Numbered from the stretch's first letter, positions 11,012-21,110 are shown. The stretch: DNA of 64,000 nucleotides from Symbiodinium natans (GCA_905221605.1 CAJNDS010002301.1:2099192-2163191); one strand, 5' to 3'. A program made the numbers and translations. Notes: generated from the letters alone by a model not told the origin.

Positions 11012-11055
11012 GGAGGCGAGGAGCTTCTTGAGGCTTCGGGGTGTGAGGTTGCGAG
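11012..11055 (+). CDS. Candidate 44-nt exon of an unknown gene
   Basis: The acceptor GGATGCAG precedes it and the donor GTGAGC follows it. The open frame reads GGEELLEASGCEVA. CCCTAAA lies upstream (10905-10982) and TTTAGGG downstream (11064-11095). It has the clearest canonical splice signals of any island in the first 13 kb. Confidence 0.4.
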
Positions 11056-11280
11056 GTGAGCGGAGGTTTAGGGTTTAGGGTTTAGGGTTTAGGGTTTTGG
11101 GTTTTGGGTTTAGGGAGGTTTAGGCCTTCGTTCTTTCCGCCTGCACGCCAAAGCCAAGACGACTAGCTGGAGCTGAGGGGCCTTCATAATTAGAATGGGG
11201 CTTTTGGGGTTATGTTACAGTACGTATCATTACGAAGGGACCCTAAGTAAACACTATCAGTCATTATTCCGACCCCTATA

Positions 11281-11544
11281 TTACCTGGAGCTGAGCTGCT
11301 GTTCCTGTGCCAGCACCTTGTTGATCCGCTCCTCGCTCTCTGGATGCTTCGGGCTGGCTTCTCCAATTGAGACATAGGCCAGGCTCACAATGCCAAACCT
11401 GGTTCCGAAGTACAAGATGTGGGAATAGAAGTTATTGTGAAGCACAGCTGATGACGAATCAATCATCAAGTATGCTTGAACACACATCATGGTGCGCTGA
11501 CGTCCCTCAAGTCCTGATTCAGGCTTCGTGCTCTGAAACCCCAA
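11281..11544 (-). CDS. Possible coding segment, unknown
   Basis: An 87-codon frame on the minus strand with protein-like composition (FYSHILYFGTRFGIVSLAY, then an acidic EEERINKVL-type stretch). The plus strand is also open over part of it, so strand and reality are unsure. There is no repeat inside. No family is recognised. Confidence 0.2.
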   Translation of the reverse strand: MGFQSTKPESGLEGRQRTMMCVQAYLMIDSSSAVLHNNFYSHILYFGTRFGIVSLAYVSIGEASPKHPESEERINKVLAQEQQLSSR

Positions 11545-11748
11545 CTCCCTGCAAATGCAGGGTATGTGCAGCTGAGCTTCTTCAAAGCATGAGGATGGGC
11601 AGCTGGGCTTCTATAAAGGAAGCAGGAGCTTAAGATATTGATATTCGCATCCGTGCCTGCCTACAGTAGGCCCCACATGTGGCCAGCAGCTTAGTAGAAC
11701 TTCAGCCTGCCGGGCTGAGGAGAAAGGTCTCCCGCGCCCATCCTAATC

Positions 11749-11857
11749 CCTTGGTAGCCCAGTAGTTAACCCTATTGGTACCCCGTTTGGGGGCTAGTTA
11801 CAGAAGAGAACCTAGAACGAAAGGAACCGGCCAAAGGATACCACAAGGCTACCAAGG
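11749..11857 (+). mobile_element. Short inverted-repeat element, family E copy 1
   Basis: Ends CCTTGGTAGCC and GGCTACCAAGG are perfect 11-bp inverted repeats. Related ends occur at 52670-52774, and partial pieces near 50147, 59140-59182 and 61537. Non-coding. Confidence 0.6.
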
Positions 11858-12315
11858 ACCCTGAACGCTGAACCTTAAGCCCTAAAAATGAAACCTAAAC
11901 TCCCTCTGAAACCTGAACCCTAAACCCCACTACAGGCAAGGGTACCAACCGTAGACCCTAAACCCTAAACCCTTTTGCACCTCCGCGTGCTCGTCGGACT
12001 GACACATCTTCAGCCAGTGGAGGCAGTTGTTGGACGCCGACAGACCTCGCCTTGCGCCTGGAAGTCAGGGTTTAGCGTTTAGGGTATAGGGTTTAGGGTT
12101 TGGGGTATAGGGTATAGGGCTTGAGGATTGCCTGAACTCTTGAACATCAGGGATATTGGGAGGGACCCCTTCTAGTATCCTAGACTCTAGACAACTCCTG
12201 CAGATATGCCTTCGGTTGGTGATGCACCCTGAGCTCGTGAACCCTGAGCCCTAGACCCTGGCAGCCTCGGTTCCGAACTTGGCTTGAGTTTTAACTCTGT
12301 TCAAACATCCTGCAT

Positions 12316-12410
12316 AGGGTTTAGGGTTTAGGGTTTAGGGTTTAGGGTTTAGGGTTTAGGGTTTAGGGTTTAGGGTTTAGGGTTTAGGGTTTAGGGTTTA
12401 GGGTTTAGCT
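12316..12410 (+). repeat. TTTAGGG array
   Basis: Thirteen near-perfect units. Confidence 0.9.
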
Positions 12411-12852
12411 CTTGAATCAAGATACTTTGGAAAAAAACCGAAACGAAACTGCAAGCAAGGGCTTAGGGATGAGGGCTGCGGGTTTAGGGCTTAGGTCGAC
12501 AGGCCTCCCAATGAGCCCGACGACAAATACCCCTTTGGTACTTAATTCAGAGTAGGATAGGGTTTTATACGGCTTTAAGGGTTTTATAGGGTTTTTGACA
12601 GGGTTTTGACTGAGAAAAGTGCTGCAGTTCAGATTAAGGATCCCCATGTGAAAGTTTAAGGAATTCCTGACTTGGGGTTTTCAAGGCTCAGGGTCGCCCT
12701 AAACCCTAAACCCTAAACCCTGAACCCTAAACCCCAAACTTCGACTGGCTCCCTTGAGGGGCAGGCTGGCTGTCGGACTTCCCGGGGGGCTGGCACTTCG
12801 GCAGGTACCTGGCTGCGTTCACGTTTGAGGGTTTAGGGTTTAGGGTTTCAGG

Positions 12853-12956
12853 TTGGGATGCTCCCCCCTGATACTAGCAGTCCTGAATATGGGACTTATG
12901 ATAGGGGGTACTATAATCCCTACTAAGGAATGTTTGTATAAGGGGGAACATCCCAC
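12853..12956 (+). mobile_element. MITE family B copy
   Basis: Ends TTGGGATGCTCCCCCCTGATA and GTATAAGGGGGAACATCCCA are inverted repeats of family B. The internal CAGTCCTGAATA and TACTAAGGAATGTT blocks match 50247-50347. No coding capacity. Confidence 0.75.
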
Positions 12957-13414
12957 GGTAGGGTTCGCATTTCCATGCCCCCGGAGGGTTCAAAAAATGA
13001 ATTTGAAAAAGTCATACTGCGCAGGAAGGAAGCTCGCTGTACAAATAACATGTCCTACATGGGATCGAGCTAAAACAAACCGCCCAAAGCCCGAGGCCCA
13101 ATTGAGGTTGGGATGAGGGAGCCGGGTCTAACCCTAAACCCTAAGGCCCTAAACCCTACGGCCCTAAACCCTATGGCCCTAAACCCTAAACCCTATGGCC
13201 AATGGCCCTAAACCCTAAACCCTATGGCCCTAAACCCTAAACCCTAAGCCCTAAACCCTAAACCCTAAACCCTAAGCCCTGCACCCTAAGTTGCATTTGA
13301 AGGCTTCTCATCTCGGCCTCTCGTCCAGCCGGGCAGTCGACTTCCGGGGGGGCTCGCGCTGCGGCGCGAGCCTCGCAGCAAGAAACTGATTTTGCCGCCC
13401 TGAATGGGGAGGAT

Positions 13415-13540
13415 AGGGTTTAGGGTTTAGGGTTTAGGGTTTAGGGTTTAGGGTTTAGGGTTTAGGGTTTAGGGTTTAGGGTTTAGGGTTTAGGGTTTAG
13501 GGTTTAGGGTTTAGGGTTTAGGGTTTAGGGTTTAGGGTTA
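13415..13540 (+). repeat. TTTAGGG array, 17 units
   Basis: One of the longest perfect telomere-type arrays in the window. It follows an open island (13292-13390) that ends in a stop and is preceded by CCCTAAA at 13130-13275 (with TATGGCCC interruptions). It may mark the end of the repeat-rich gene region. Confidence 0.9.
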
Positions 13541-13749
13541 GGGTCTAGGGTTTAGGGTTGTTAGGGTTTAGGGTTGTTGGGGTTTAGGTTTCAGGGTTGA
13601 GGTCTAGGGTTGACGGCGTTTAGGGTTTTTAGGGTGTTTGGGGTTTGGGGTTTGCCGCGAAACCCTGTGCACTCAGGGTATGGGGGGGGGGGGGGGGGAA
13701 GAAGGAAAAATAATATGTATAATGTGGTTTGGCCCTGGTTTGGCCCTGG

Positions 13750-14251
13750 GACTTTAATATTTTAATGTTCGGCGGCTCTGGCCCTAACTTTAATATTTTA
13801 ATATTCAAGGCTTGACTTTAATATTAAAATATTAAAATATTAAAGTCCTGGGGTCTCTGGCCAGGCCTGAGGCAGAAAAGGACTTTAATATTAAAATATT
13901 AAAGTTTTTTAAATATTAAAGTCCCGGGCCGGACTTTAATATTTTAATATTCAAGGCTTGACTTTAATATTAAAATATTAAAAATATTAAAATATTAAAG
14001 TCCTGGGGTCTCCGGCCAGGCCTGAGGCAGAAAAGGACTTTAATATTAAAATATTAAACTTTTTTAAATATTAAAGTCCCGGGCCGGACTTTAATATTTT
14101 AATATTCAAGGCTTGACTTTAATATTAAAATATTAAAATATTAAAGTCCTGGGGTCTCCGGCCAGGCCTGAGGCAGCAAAGGACTTTAATATTAAAATAT
14201 TGAAGTTTTTTAAATATTAAAGTCCCGGGCCGGACTTTAATATTTTAATAT
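13750..14251 (+). repeat. AT-rich satellite, left arm
   Basis: About four units of roughly 145-160 bp. Each combines palindromic TTTAATATTAAAATATTAAA blocks with a GC-rich core (CCTGGGGTCTCTGGCCAGG, CTGAGGCAGAAAAGG, GTCCCGGGCCGG). The unit itself is full of small hairpins. A poly-G run (13682-13699) precedes it. Confidence 0.9.
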
Positions 14252-15262
14252 TCAGCCTCAGGCCTGGCCAGAGACCCCAGGACTTTAATATTTTAATATT
14301 TTAATATTAAAGTCAAGCCTTGAATATTAAAATATTAAAGTCCGGCCCGGGACTTTAATATTTAAAAAACTTTAATATTTTAATATTAAAGTCCTTTTCT
14401 GCCTCAGGCCTGGCCAGAGACCCCAGGACTTTAATATTTTAATATTTTAATATTAAAGTCAAGCCTTGAATATTAAAATATTAAAGTCCGGCCCGGGACT
14501 TTAATATTTAAAAAACTTTAATATTTTAATATTAAAGTCCTTTTCTGCCTCAGGCCTGGCCAGAGACCCCAGGACTTTAATATTTTAATATTTTAATATT
14601 AAAGTCAAGCCTTGAATATTAAAATATTAAAGTCCGGCCCGGGACTTTAATATTTAAAAAACTTTAATATTTTAATATTAAAGTCCTTTTCTGCCTCAGG
14701 CCTGGCCGGAGACCCCAGGACTTTAATATTTTAATATTTTTAATATTTTAATATTAAAGTCAAGCCTTGAATATTAAAATATTAAAGTCCGGCCCGGGAC
14801 TTTAATATTTAAAAAACTTTAATATTTTAATATTAAAGTCCTTTTCTGCCTCAGGCCTGGCCAGAGACCCCAGGACTTTAATATTTTAATATTTTAATAT
14901 TAAAGTCAAGCCTTGAATATTAAAATATTAAAGTCCGGCCCGGGACTTTAATATTTAAACAACTGTAATATTAAAGTCCTTTTCTGCCTCAGGCCTGGCC
15001 AGAGACTCCAGGACTTTAATATTTTAATATTAAAGTCAAGCCTTGAATATTAAAATATTAAAGTCCGGCCCGGGACTTTAATATTTAAAAAACTTTAATA
15101 TTTTAATATTAAAGTCCTTTGCTGCCTCAGGCCTGGCCGGAGACCCCAGGACTTTAATATTTTTGATATTTTAATATTAAAGTAACCTTGAATATTGAAA
15201 TATTAAAGTCCGGCCTGGGACTTTAATATTTAAAAAACTTTAATATTTTAATATTAATTCCT
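14252..15262 (-). repeat. AT-rich satellite, right arm (inverted)
   Basis: About seven units of the same roughly 146-bp satellite in the opposite orientation (CCTCAGGCCTGGCCAGAG cores). The arms meet at about 14251, so the whole is a very large inverted repeat. Unit-to-unit identity appears high by eye. Confidence 0.9.
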
Positions 15263-15329
15263 TTCCGGCCTCAGGCCTGGCCAGAGACCCCGGCACTTTG
15301 TCAAATCCCTTTGCCCCGTTTGACAAGGC

Positions 15330-15537
15330 GCCGCGGAAAATCTGGCCAAATCGGGCTGTTACCTTTGGGAAGTGTGGAAAATACCTATCAAAACGGGGCA
15401 TAGGGATTTCACAAAGTGCCGCGGAAAATCTGGCCAAATCGGGCTGCCACCCTTCGGAAGTGTGGTAAATACCAATCAAAACGAGGCATAGGGATTTCAC
15501 AAAGTGCCACGGAAAATCTGGCCAAATCGGGCTGCCC
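15330..15537. repeat. 88-bp tandem repeat, about 2.3 units
   Basis: The unit starts GCCGCGGAAAATCTGGCC and ends GGGATTTCACAAAGT, at 15330, 15418 and 15506. It lies just upstream of the rDNA fragment and may be an intergenic-spacer subrepeat. Confidence 0.85.
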
Positions 15538-15640
15538 TAAGCTTTAAATCTCGCAGACCTTAAACTTCATGAGATCGAGAGCCACAGTTCCTTGATTTCT
15601 AGGCCCAAACACCTCAACGAACAGACCTAAGTAAGAGGGG

Positions 15641-15660
15641 GACCTGCGGAAGGATCATTA
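15641..15660 (+). pseudogene. 18S rRNA 3' end only
   Basis: Only the final roughly 20 nt of small-subunit rRNA are present (CTGCGGAAGGATCATT). The preceding 100 bp are not 18S. The unit is therefore 5'-truncated. Confidence 0.8.
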
Positions 15661-15872
15661 GCACTATCCAATTCAGTTCGTGAACCTTGCTGAGTGCGAC
15701 TGCTTGTGTTTCTTCGAACGCAAGTGGAAGCTATGGACCAGTGGGCGTACTCGGAGCTGCACCCAGAGTGTATGTTCTGGCTATATTGCCCATCGTCATT
15801 GGTCCCTTTTGGACCTTCCACTATTGACAGCTGCACTTGTTCCAGCATGTTCTTGCAATCGAGTTTGCGCAA
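15661..15872 (+). other. ITS1-like spacer
   Basis: The spacer between the 18S remnant and 5.8S. Length and position fit a dinoflagellate ITS1. Small open frames here on both strands are not genes. Confidence 0.7.
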
Positions 15873-16030
15873 TTTTCAGCGATGGATATCTTGGCTCGAG
15901 CACCTGTGAAAGGCGCAGCGAAGTGCGATAAAAGTTGTGAATTGCAGAACTCCGTGAACCAATGGCCTCTTGAACGTGCATTGCGTTCATGGGATATGCC
16001 TTGCCTGAGAGCATGTCTGCTTCAGTGCTT
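15873..16030 (+). rRNA. 5.8S rRNA, divergent, probably a pseudogene
   Basis: Core motifs GGCGCAGCGAAGTGCGATAA, GTGAATTGCAGAACTCCGTG and AACCAATGGCCTCTTGAACG identify 5.8S of the Symbiodinium type. The normally invariant AACGATGAAG segment reads CACCTGTGAAAG instead, and GCATTGTG reads AGTTGTG. Together with truncated neighbours this suggests a non-functional copy. Confidence 0.8.
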
Positions 16031-16208
16031 CTATTTGTCCTATTCCTGCTGCTCCTTTCAAGGGGTGGTGCTGCTGTGTGCTACTGCATACTTTGCATTG
16101 GCATGCTCAGTATAAAGCATTGCCCAGTGGGTTGACTGATCAACGTTTCATGTCTTTCTCAGTCGGGCAAATCAACATCTGGTGTCTTGAACACTTTCTA
16201 GCATGAAG
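16031..16208 (+). other. ITS2 spacer
   Basis: It begins after CATGTCTGCTTCAGTG and ends before CTAGCATGAAGTCAGACA, the landmarks used for Symbiodiniaceae ITS2. The text resembles clade A (Symbiodinium in the strict sense) from memory. It gives the best available clue to the organism. Confidence 0.75.
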
Positions 16209-16445
16209 TCAGACAAGTGAACCCGCCGAATTCACGCATATAAGTAAGCGGAGGAAAAGGAACTCAAAAGGATTCCCTTAGTCATGGCGAACGAACAGGG
16301 ATCAGCTTGGGTTGGAAACCGGGGCTTCTGCCTTGGATTGTAGGGCGCAGGGTTGTGGCGCAGCTTCTGGCGCAAGCCTATTCAGGTGTCGTCTTTTCTT
16401 TTTGCCTGGAACCAGACGTTTCAGGTGCGATGGTTGCAAAGGGTG
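16209..16445 (+). pseudogene. 28S rRNA 5' fragment
   Basis: It starts with GTGAACCCGCCGAATTCACG and ATAAGTAAGCGGAGGAAAAG and continues through D1-like text (GGCGCAAGCCTATTCAG, TTTTTGCCTGGAA). It breaks off near 16445 into G/C-rich low-complexity sequence, so more than 90% of the gene is missing. Substitutions such as CCGAATTCACG for CCGAATTTAAG support decay. Confidence 0.8.
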
Positions 16446-16890
16446 GGGGTGCGGGAGGGTGGTGCGGGAGGGGGGCAGGGGGCAGGGTGGCAGGGGGGGC
16501 AGGGGGCAGGGCGCAGGGGCAGGGGCAAGGGGGCAGGGGGCAAGGGGCAGGGCCAGGGGCGGGCGGGGCAGGGGGGGCAGGGGGGGCAGGGGGCAGGGGG
16601 CAGGGGGCAGGGGGACTTGCCCCCCTGCCCCCTGCCCTCTGCCCCCTCCCTGCCCCCTGCCCCCCCTGCCCCCTGCCCCCGCCCCCTGCCCCCTGCCCCC
16701 TGCCCCCCCCCTGCTCTGCCCCGTCCCAGGCGGGGGGGTGGGGGAAAATGCAAAAACAGAACGCGCTGGCCCCTCTCGCCCCCTTCTGCTGCCCGCTGCC
16801 CCTCCCCCCCCCCTCCCCCCTGCCTGCCTCCCTGCCCTGCCCCCTCCCCCTGCCCTTCCCGCTGTCCCCGACCCTTCCCGCTGCCTGCCC
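16446..16890. repeat. GGGGCAG / CTGCCCC low-complexity inverted block
   Basis: 16446-16615 is dominated by G5-6-CAG units on the + strand and 16618-16725 by their complement, meeting near 16617. A further C-rich stretch runs to about 16890. All six frames are open because of composition, so the Gly/Ala/Pro-rich ORFs here are not taken as genes. Confidence 0.85.
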
Positions 16891-16950
16891 TGTCTCTCTT
16901 AATTTCTGCAAACACACGCGCCTTCTGCTCGGCTCAGTTCCTGAAGTTGA

Positions 16951-18920
16951 GTGCTTTCGGCCCTACTCTTTCCACCCAAGCCTGAGGCGGGTCTGAGGCG
17001 ATGGCAAGGATTTTGTCTTTCCTTGCCCGCCGCTTTTGGCAGGCATGGCGGACGACTCATCCTTCAGCGACGACTCCGACCAAGGTGGTCGTGGACTTTT
17101 TTGGCTTCATCCTCTTTGATCAGTCCTGCCAGGCAGCTACCGCTCTGGAGAACCTTTCTGTCCCGGTTGCAGGCTGCCTGCGTGAGCAAGCTTCCTCCCC
17201 GCCCCTCTCTCAACGTGAAAACTCGGTCAGGACGCATCGGCTCACGCAGCTGCGGACGGAGGGGTAGCCCGGCTGCTGGTGCTCTTGAAAATTCTTCTGC
17301 GCAGCCGCCCTCCGAGGTTGCGGTCACGGTGGCAAGATGCCGAGGGGGTGAAGTGGAGCTTCAGTTCCCACACCCCCTTGGCGCGATGGCACCTCTGCCT
17401 CCGCTGCCACCAAGCCAAGTGGAAGGACGACCATGTCTGCAGACCACAGCCAACACACACAGAACGAGACCCGCTGTGCAGGATGGGAGGGCCGCGCATC
17501 GTCTCAGCCGGCCCTCTCTGCCGCTCGTAGGGACGCTGTGCGTCCGCGAGGCTCCTCCAGAGGCACGTGTGTTGTACGACGCGTTGCCGCTCTTTTTTTC
17601 TGCTGCCTTGCCTGCAGGTCCGCGGGACAACCTTCCAGGAGACTGGCGACCTCGAGGAGACTCGGCGATGCGGCAGATCGAAGCTAGCTGACGTGTTGCC
17701 CGACAGCCGCCAGGCTCCTTCCAGCTCTGCGACCGTGCCTGATATGTGCCGGGAGCCTGCTGCGGCCTCGAGCTCCTGCCTACATCCTGTTGTCTGTCCT
17801 CCACTTTTGTGCTGTGTATGCAGAGGTCGCCGTCGCGCCGACAGCTGCGCAAGTCGTGCGCCCTGTTTCGATGCTTCTGTCTGCAGTCACGCAGCTCTGT
17901 GCCAGGCCTCCACTGGCTTCCTCCTCGATGCGTACCAGCCGCGGCACCGCGAGGAAACCCCTCAGGTCCCGTGTGGCTGAAGTTTATCTTGGGCGTGCCG
18001 CTTTTCTTGACGGACCAGGCCTCTTGCTTCCTCCAACGGCCACGTCGGGCGGCGCGCGTCACGTGCGGCCACGTGAAGAAGGCGCGCCCCCTGGTTGGCG
18101 AGCTGCGTTTGCATTCTTTCCCGTCTTGTCCAGGTCTTTCTGGTCCGTCCCTGGAAAGCTTCTGCGGCGGCGGCAGACATGAGCGAGAAGATGCTCAAGA
18201 GAGTCTTGTGGTCTGCGCCTCGACTACAACTGTGCTGCGGAGAGTGCAGCGCCTCCTCTGTCAGGACAACCAGCAAGGACATGACGACTTGTGATTCCTG
18301 CGACCGGTGCCCTCCGTTGCTGACTGCCTCTTCTCTGCCATGCTGCCCTTGCCCGTGCCCTGGCAGGTCGCTCTGGCGTGGCCGCGCTCCAGTGACGGGA
18401 GCGCCTGGAAGACCGCGATTTGCGCAGCGCTTGTCCGGAGCTGAGTTCTGCCACAGACAGTTCCGCGTAGCTTTGCAGGCCATGCTGCAACCTGTTCGGA
18501 GGTTGGTTTGCCCGCAGTGCGCCCGCGGCGAGAACGTCCGGCGCTCGGTGGCTTGCGCCTTCCACGTGCAGCCTGTAATCGCATGCGCCTCGACTCCGCC
18601 TCTCTGGTTGAGGTCATGGCAGTGGAACATGATGAGATGGACTGCGAGGTCTCGAACTCCTTTTCTCTCTCACGCGTGCGCCTTGGCTCGACTCCGCCTC
18701 TTGTTGAAGGTCATGCCAGCGGAGCCTGATGAGATGGACTGCGAGGTGTCGACAAAGCTTCTCGCGCCCAGATTTCGCATCAGACCCTTGCAGCGCAGAG
18801 TTCGGACAGGCCTGACTGCGGCCGCCGACTTCCAGGATGACTCGCGCGTGAAAAGTTTGTTTCATGGAAATGTTCGGGCCTGGGAATTGCGCGCCGACAA
18901 TAGTGGCCCATAGATCTTTT
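16951..18920 (+). other. GC-rich region with long overlapping open frames, coding status unclear
   Basis: Several frames on both strands stay open for 80-270 codons, for example 16951-17691 and 18095-18913 on +. GC content is high, so this is weak evidence. Many pyrimidine-rich AG sites occur (CTGCCTTGCCTGCAG near 17615, GTGTATGCAG near 17820, CTGTCTGCAG near 17885), which would fit a multi-exon + strand gene. A tandem duplication lies at about 18589-18770: each copy has GACTCCGCCTCT, then GATGAGATGGACTGCGAGGT. No protein family is recognised. Confidence 0.3.
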
Positions 18921-19024
18921 AATTACATCCCCCTCCCACCTCCGCCCTCCTCTCCTCACCACCCTCTCCACTCTGGCTGTTTCCGCCTCTCCCCCCAAAA
19001 GGCAAACACGGAACGCGCGGCGTC

Positions 19025-19074
<50 letters not shown>

Positions 19075-19185
19075 CGTAGTCGTAGTCGTAGTCGTAGTCG
19101 TCGTAGTCGTCGTAGTCGTAGTAGTCGTAGTAGTCGTCGTAGTAGTAGTAGTAGTAGCAGTAGTAGCAGTAGTAGCAGTAGTAGC

Positions 19186-19245
<60 letters not shown>

Positions 19246-19247
19246 TA
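19025..19247 (+). repeat. (AGT)n trinucleotide microsatellite
   Basis: About 220 bp of TAG/GTA units with blocks of GTC and CAG variants. The poly-Thr frame on the minus strand is a by-product. The complementary repeat (ACT)n occurs at 46008-46370. Confidence 0.95.
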
Positions 19248-20200
19248 GCAGCAGTACGGTCAACAGTAATGGTAGCACGAGTAAATTATAGTAAGTAGTA
19301 CTAGGACATATTACTGGTAAGTGGCAGCTACCTCCTAGTTGTTTTGATCAATTCACTTCAGTGGGAGCAGTGGCTCCATAGCTGCAGAGACACTACGCTC
19401 AGGGTTGGATTGATGGGCTTGTTGAAGCTGTCTTTCGTAGGGACTTGCCCGAGTCAGCAAACAAGCGTCCGATTCAGACACCCATGAATCAGAAAACAAG
19501 AACAAACTTGAGCATAGCAGCATGCTTTTAAGGACAATTTAGAGTGTGGTATCTTCGCGTCTGAAAAGCCCTTGCAATATTGTGCAATGCACTGACGTAC
19601 TGCGATTCCGCTGATGTCACGGCTTGCGCAACGGTCTCTTGGCCAGACTCACCAGAAGGGTCTTCCAAGCCACCCAAAACTCCTTGTTTGGTAGAGGCGC
19701 CAATGAATGATCTCCTTCAGGCTGCTTCCGACTACTCCCGGAGACGATTGCTGCGGAACTCTGCAGAGCCAACTTCAGGCGAAATCTTCTTCAGCAGTCT
19801 TGAACTCTAAGTTGTAAGGCTTGGGGTTTGAGATTTCGAGTTTTAGGCTTAGGAAACCTTTGCACCCTTAAAGCTTAGGAAACCTTTCACCCATAAAACT
19901 TAGCAGGAGTGAGGAGGGGCTTCCAAAGCGTAGGGAGAAGTCAAGGGCCCGCCCCGAAGCCAGCCTCATCCCAAAGCTTCTTTTAACTCTGAACCCTAAC
20001 CCCCAAAGGACACAGCCATGCTGGAGTCATTCAGGTACGTGTAGAGAAAGGAGACACCGTAGGAAACCGCAAAAGGTAAAGATAGAAGAGGGCGAATGAA
20101 GATTTTTGCCGTGAGAAACATATGAAAGCAAACGTGTCACATGAGTGTATGCTGCATAGCGGTGATCACTCACTCAAATGCTCACAACACCATTCTGCCT
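19248..20200. other. No supported gene
   Basis: Unique sequence. An open frame of 76 codons at 19580-19810 has no recognisable motif. Around 19815-20010 there are loose CTTAGG and AACCCTAA words but no array. Confidence 0.5.
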
Positions 20201-20210
20201 CACATGTTCA

Positions 20211-20280
20211 GTGGACGACCTGTCCGACAGCCCCGGGTCTGACTTTTTTCTTGCCGGGAGGCCTGTTCCGGGGTCGTCCA
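20211..20280 (+). repeat. Foldback unit 1
   Basis: About 70 bp beginning GTGGACGACCTGTCCGACAG and ending CCGGGGTCGTCCA. The ends are complementary (GTGGACGACC / GGTCGTCCA). Confidence 0.8.
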
Positions 20281-20338
20281 ATCGCAGGGCAGTGCACCAG
20301 TTGCTTCCTGCAAAGTATATTTCTGCTTCAAATTGAAT

Positions 20339-20407
20339 GTGGACGACCTGTCCGACAGCCCCGGTCTGATTTTTTCTTGCCGGGAGGCCTGTTCCGGGGT
20401 CGTCCAC
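20339..20407 (+). repeat. Foldback unit 2
   Basis: 69 bp, nearly identical to units 1 and 3. Perfect 10-bp terminal complement GTGGACGACC / GGTCGTCCAC around a poly-T loop region. Confidence 0.85.
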
Positions 20408-20444
20408 TCGCAAAGCAGTACGCCACCCCTGCATTAAATTGAAC

Positions 20445-20514
20445 GTGGACGACCTGTCCGACAGCCCCGGTCTGATTTTTTTCTTGCCGGGAGGCCTGTT
20501 CCGGGGTCGTCCAC
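20445..20514 (+). repeat. Foldback unit 3
   Basis: 70 bp, same ends and loop as unit 2. The spacers between units (GCAAAG, GCTTCCTGCAAAG, CTGCATTAAATTGAA-type text) are also similar, so the array probably grew by tandem duplication. Confidence 0.85.
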
Positions 20515-20885
20515 TTGCAGGGCAGCCAGCTGCTTCCTGCAAAGAATCTATCCCTGCTTTATAGCGGTTTGGATTTGATGGTCTTACAGCCTGAGATTTA
20601 GGTTAGGCTTTCAAGTGCATTGCGCGGAGGTGCATGCTGCATTAGTAGCACCTCGCTTCCGTAGCAGCACCCAAAGTCGTCAACCAAAAGTGACCTGATG
20701 CTGAAGCCTTTAAGATTTTGACAGAAGGGCCGGTCAAGCCAAACGTTGAAAACCTCAGTGACCTTGCACACAAGTAGTGCCAGAATGCCCCAAACGCTCT
20801 CGCTTTCACACTATGCTCCACGGAGGTGATTGATGACAAGCCGACGACTCCAGCGAACCGCTGGCAGGAATGAACTTTCATGTAA

Positions 20886-21110
20886 CTGCAGGTCTACTCC
20901 TGCTTATTTGTTACGATGCTGCTCCTGGATGGCGCTGCCATAGCTGGAGGGCAACAGAATTTCTAAGAAAGGTAGCTGCAGGTGTATCCCTGTTTGCGCG
21001 TGGAGCCGCTCCTGGATGTCTCTGCCATAGCTGGGGGGCCAGCTCAATGCAGGTGTATACGTGCTTTTACATGAAGCTGCTCCTGGATGGCGTGGCAGCT
21101 GGAGGGCCGG
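20886..21110 (+). repeat. Degenerate tandem repeat, three units of about 65-95 bp
   Basis: Units share CTGCAGGTnTA, then GCTGCTCCTGGATGGCGCTG and CATAGCTGGAGGGC. They start near 20887, 20979 and 21049. Confidence 0.7.

Larger units (their letters stand above)
1..13640. other. Telomere-repeat-rich, intron-like region with scattered exon-like islands
   Basis: No long gene is visible. The stretch alternates TTTAGGG-type and CCCTAAA-type arrays, short inverted-repeat elements, TA-dinucleotide runs and short non-repetitive islands. Many islands are open in one + frame and often sit between AG and GT/GC/GA. Examples are about 1740-1820 (WPSLRRFRTEEHIPCQ), 3718-3770 (EALAEGAALALVSG), 4815-4870 (ALAGMLDASGHGRALLG), 6045-6135 (GTTAIATARLRLLQCAK), 10440-10515 (SDVVHCRVIFLGSELLG), 12016-12064 (QWRQLLDADRPRLAPGS) and 13292-13390 (open, then a stop). 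By analogy with the channel gene at 50-63 kb these are probably exons of one or more + strand genes with large repeat-filled introns. I recognise no family. Individual islands could be chance open frames. Confidence 0.45.

Noticed and set aside
1-13640. A true chromosome end (telomere/subtelomere) at the left of the window
   Set aside because: Arrays are short, occur in both orientations and are spread over both flanks with unique sequence and gene exons between them. No terminal one-way array is present.
15680-16115. Protein genes in the ITS1-5.8S-ITS2 interval
   Set aside because: The sequence is rDNA by motif. The overlapping small frames are accidental.
16307-16996. Long Gly/Ala/Pro-rich proteins in overlapping frames
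   Set aside because: The DNA is a low-complexity GGGGCAG/CTGCCCC block with all frames open. Composition alone explains them.
20211-20514. CRISPR array
   Set aside because: There are only three units of about 70 bp with similar spacers and hairpin ends in a eukaryotic genome, and no cas genes.
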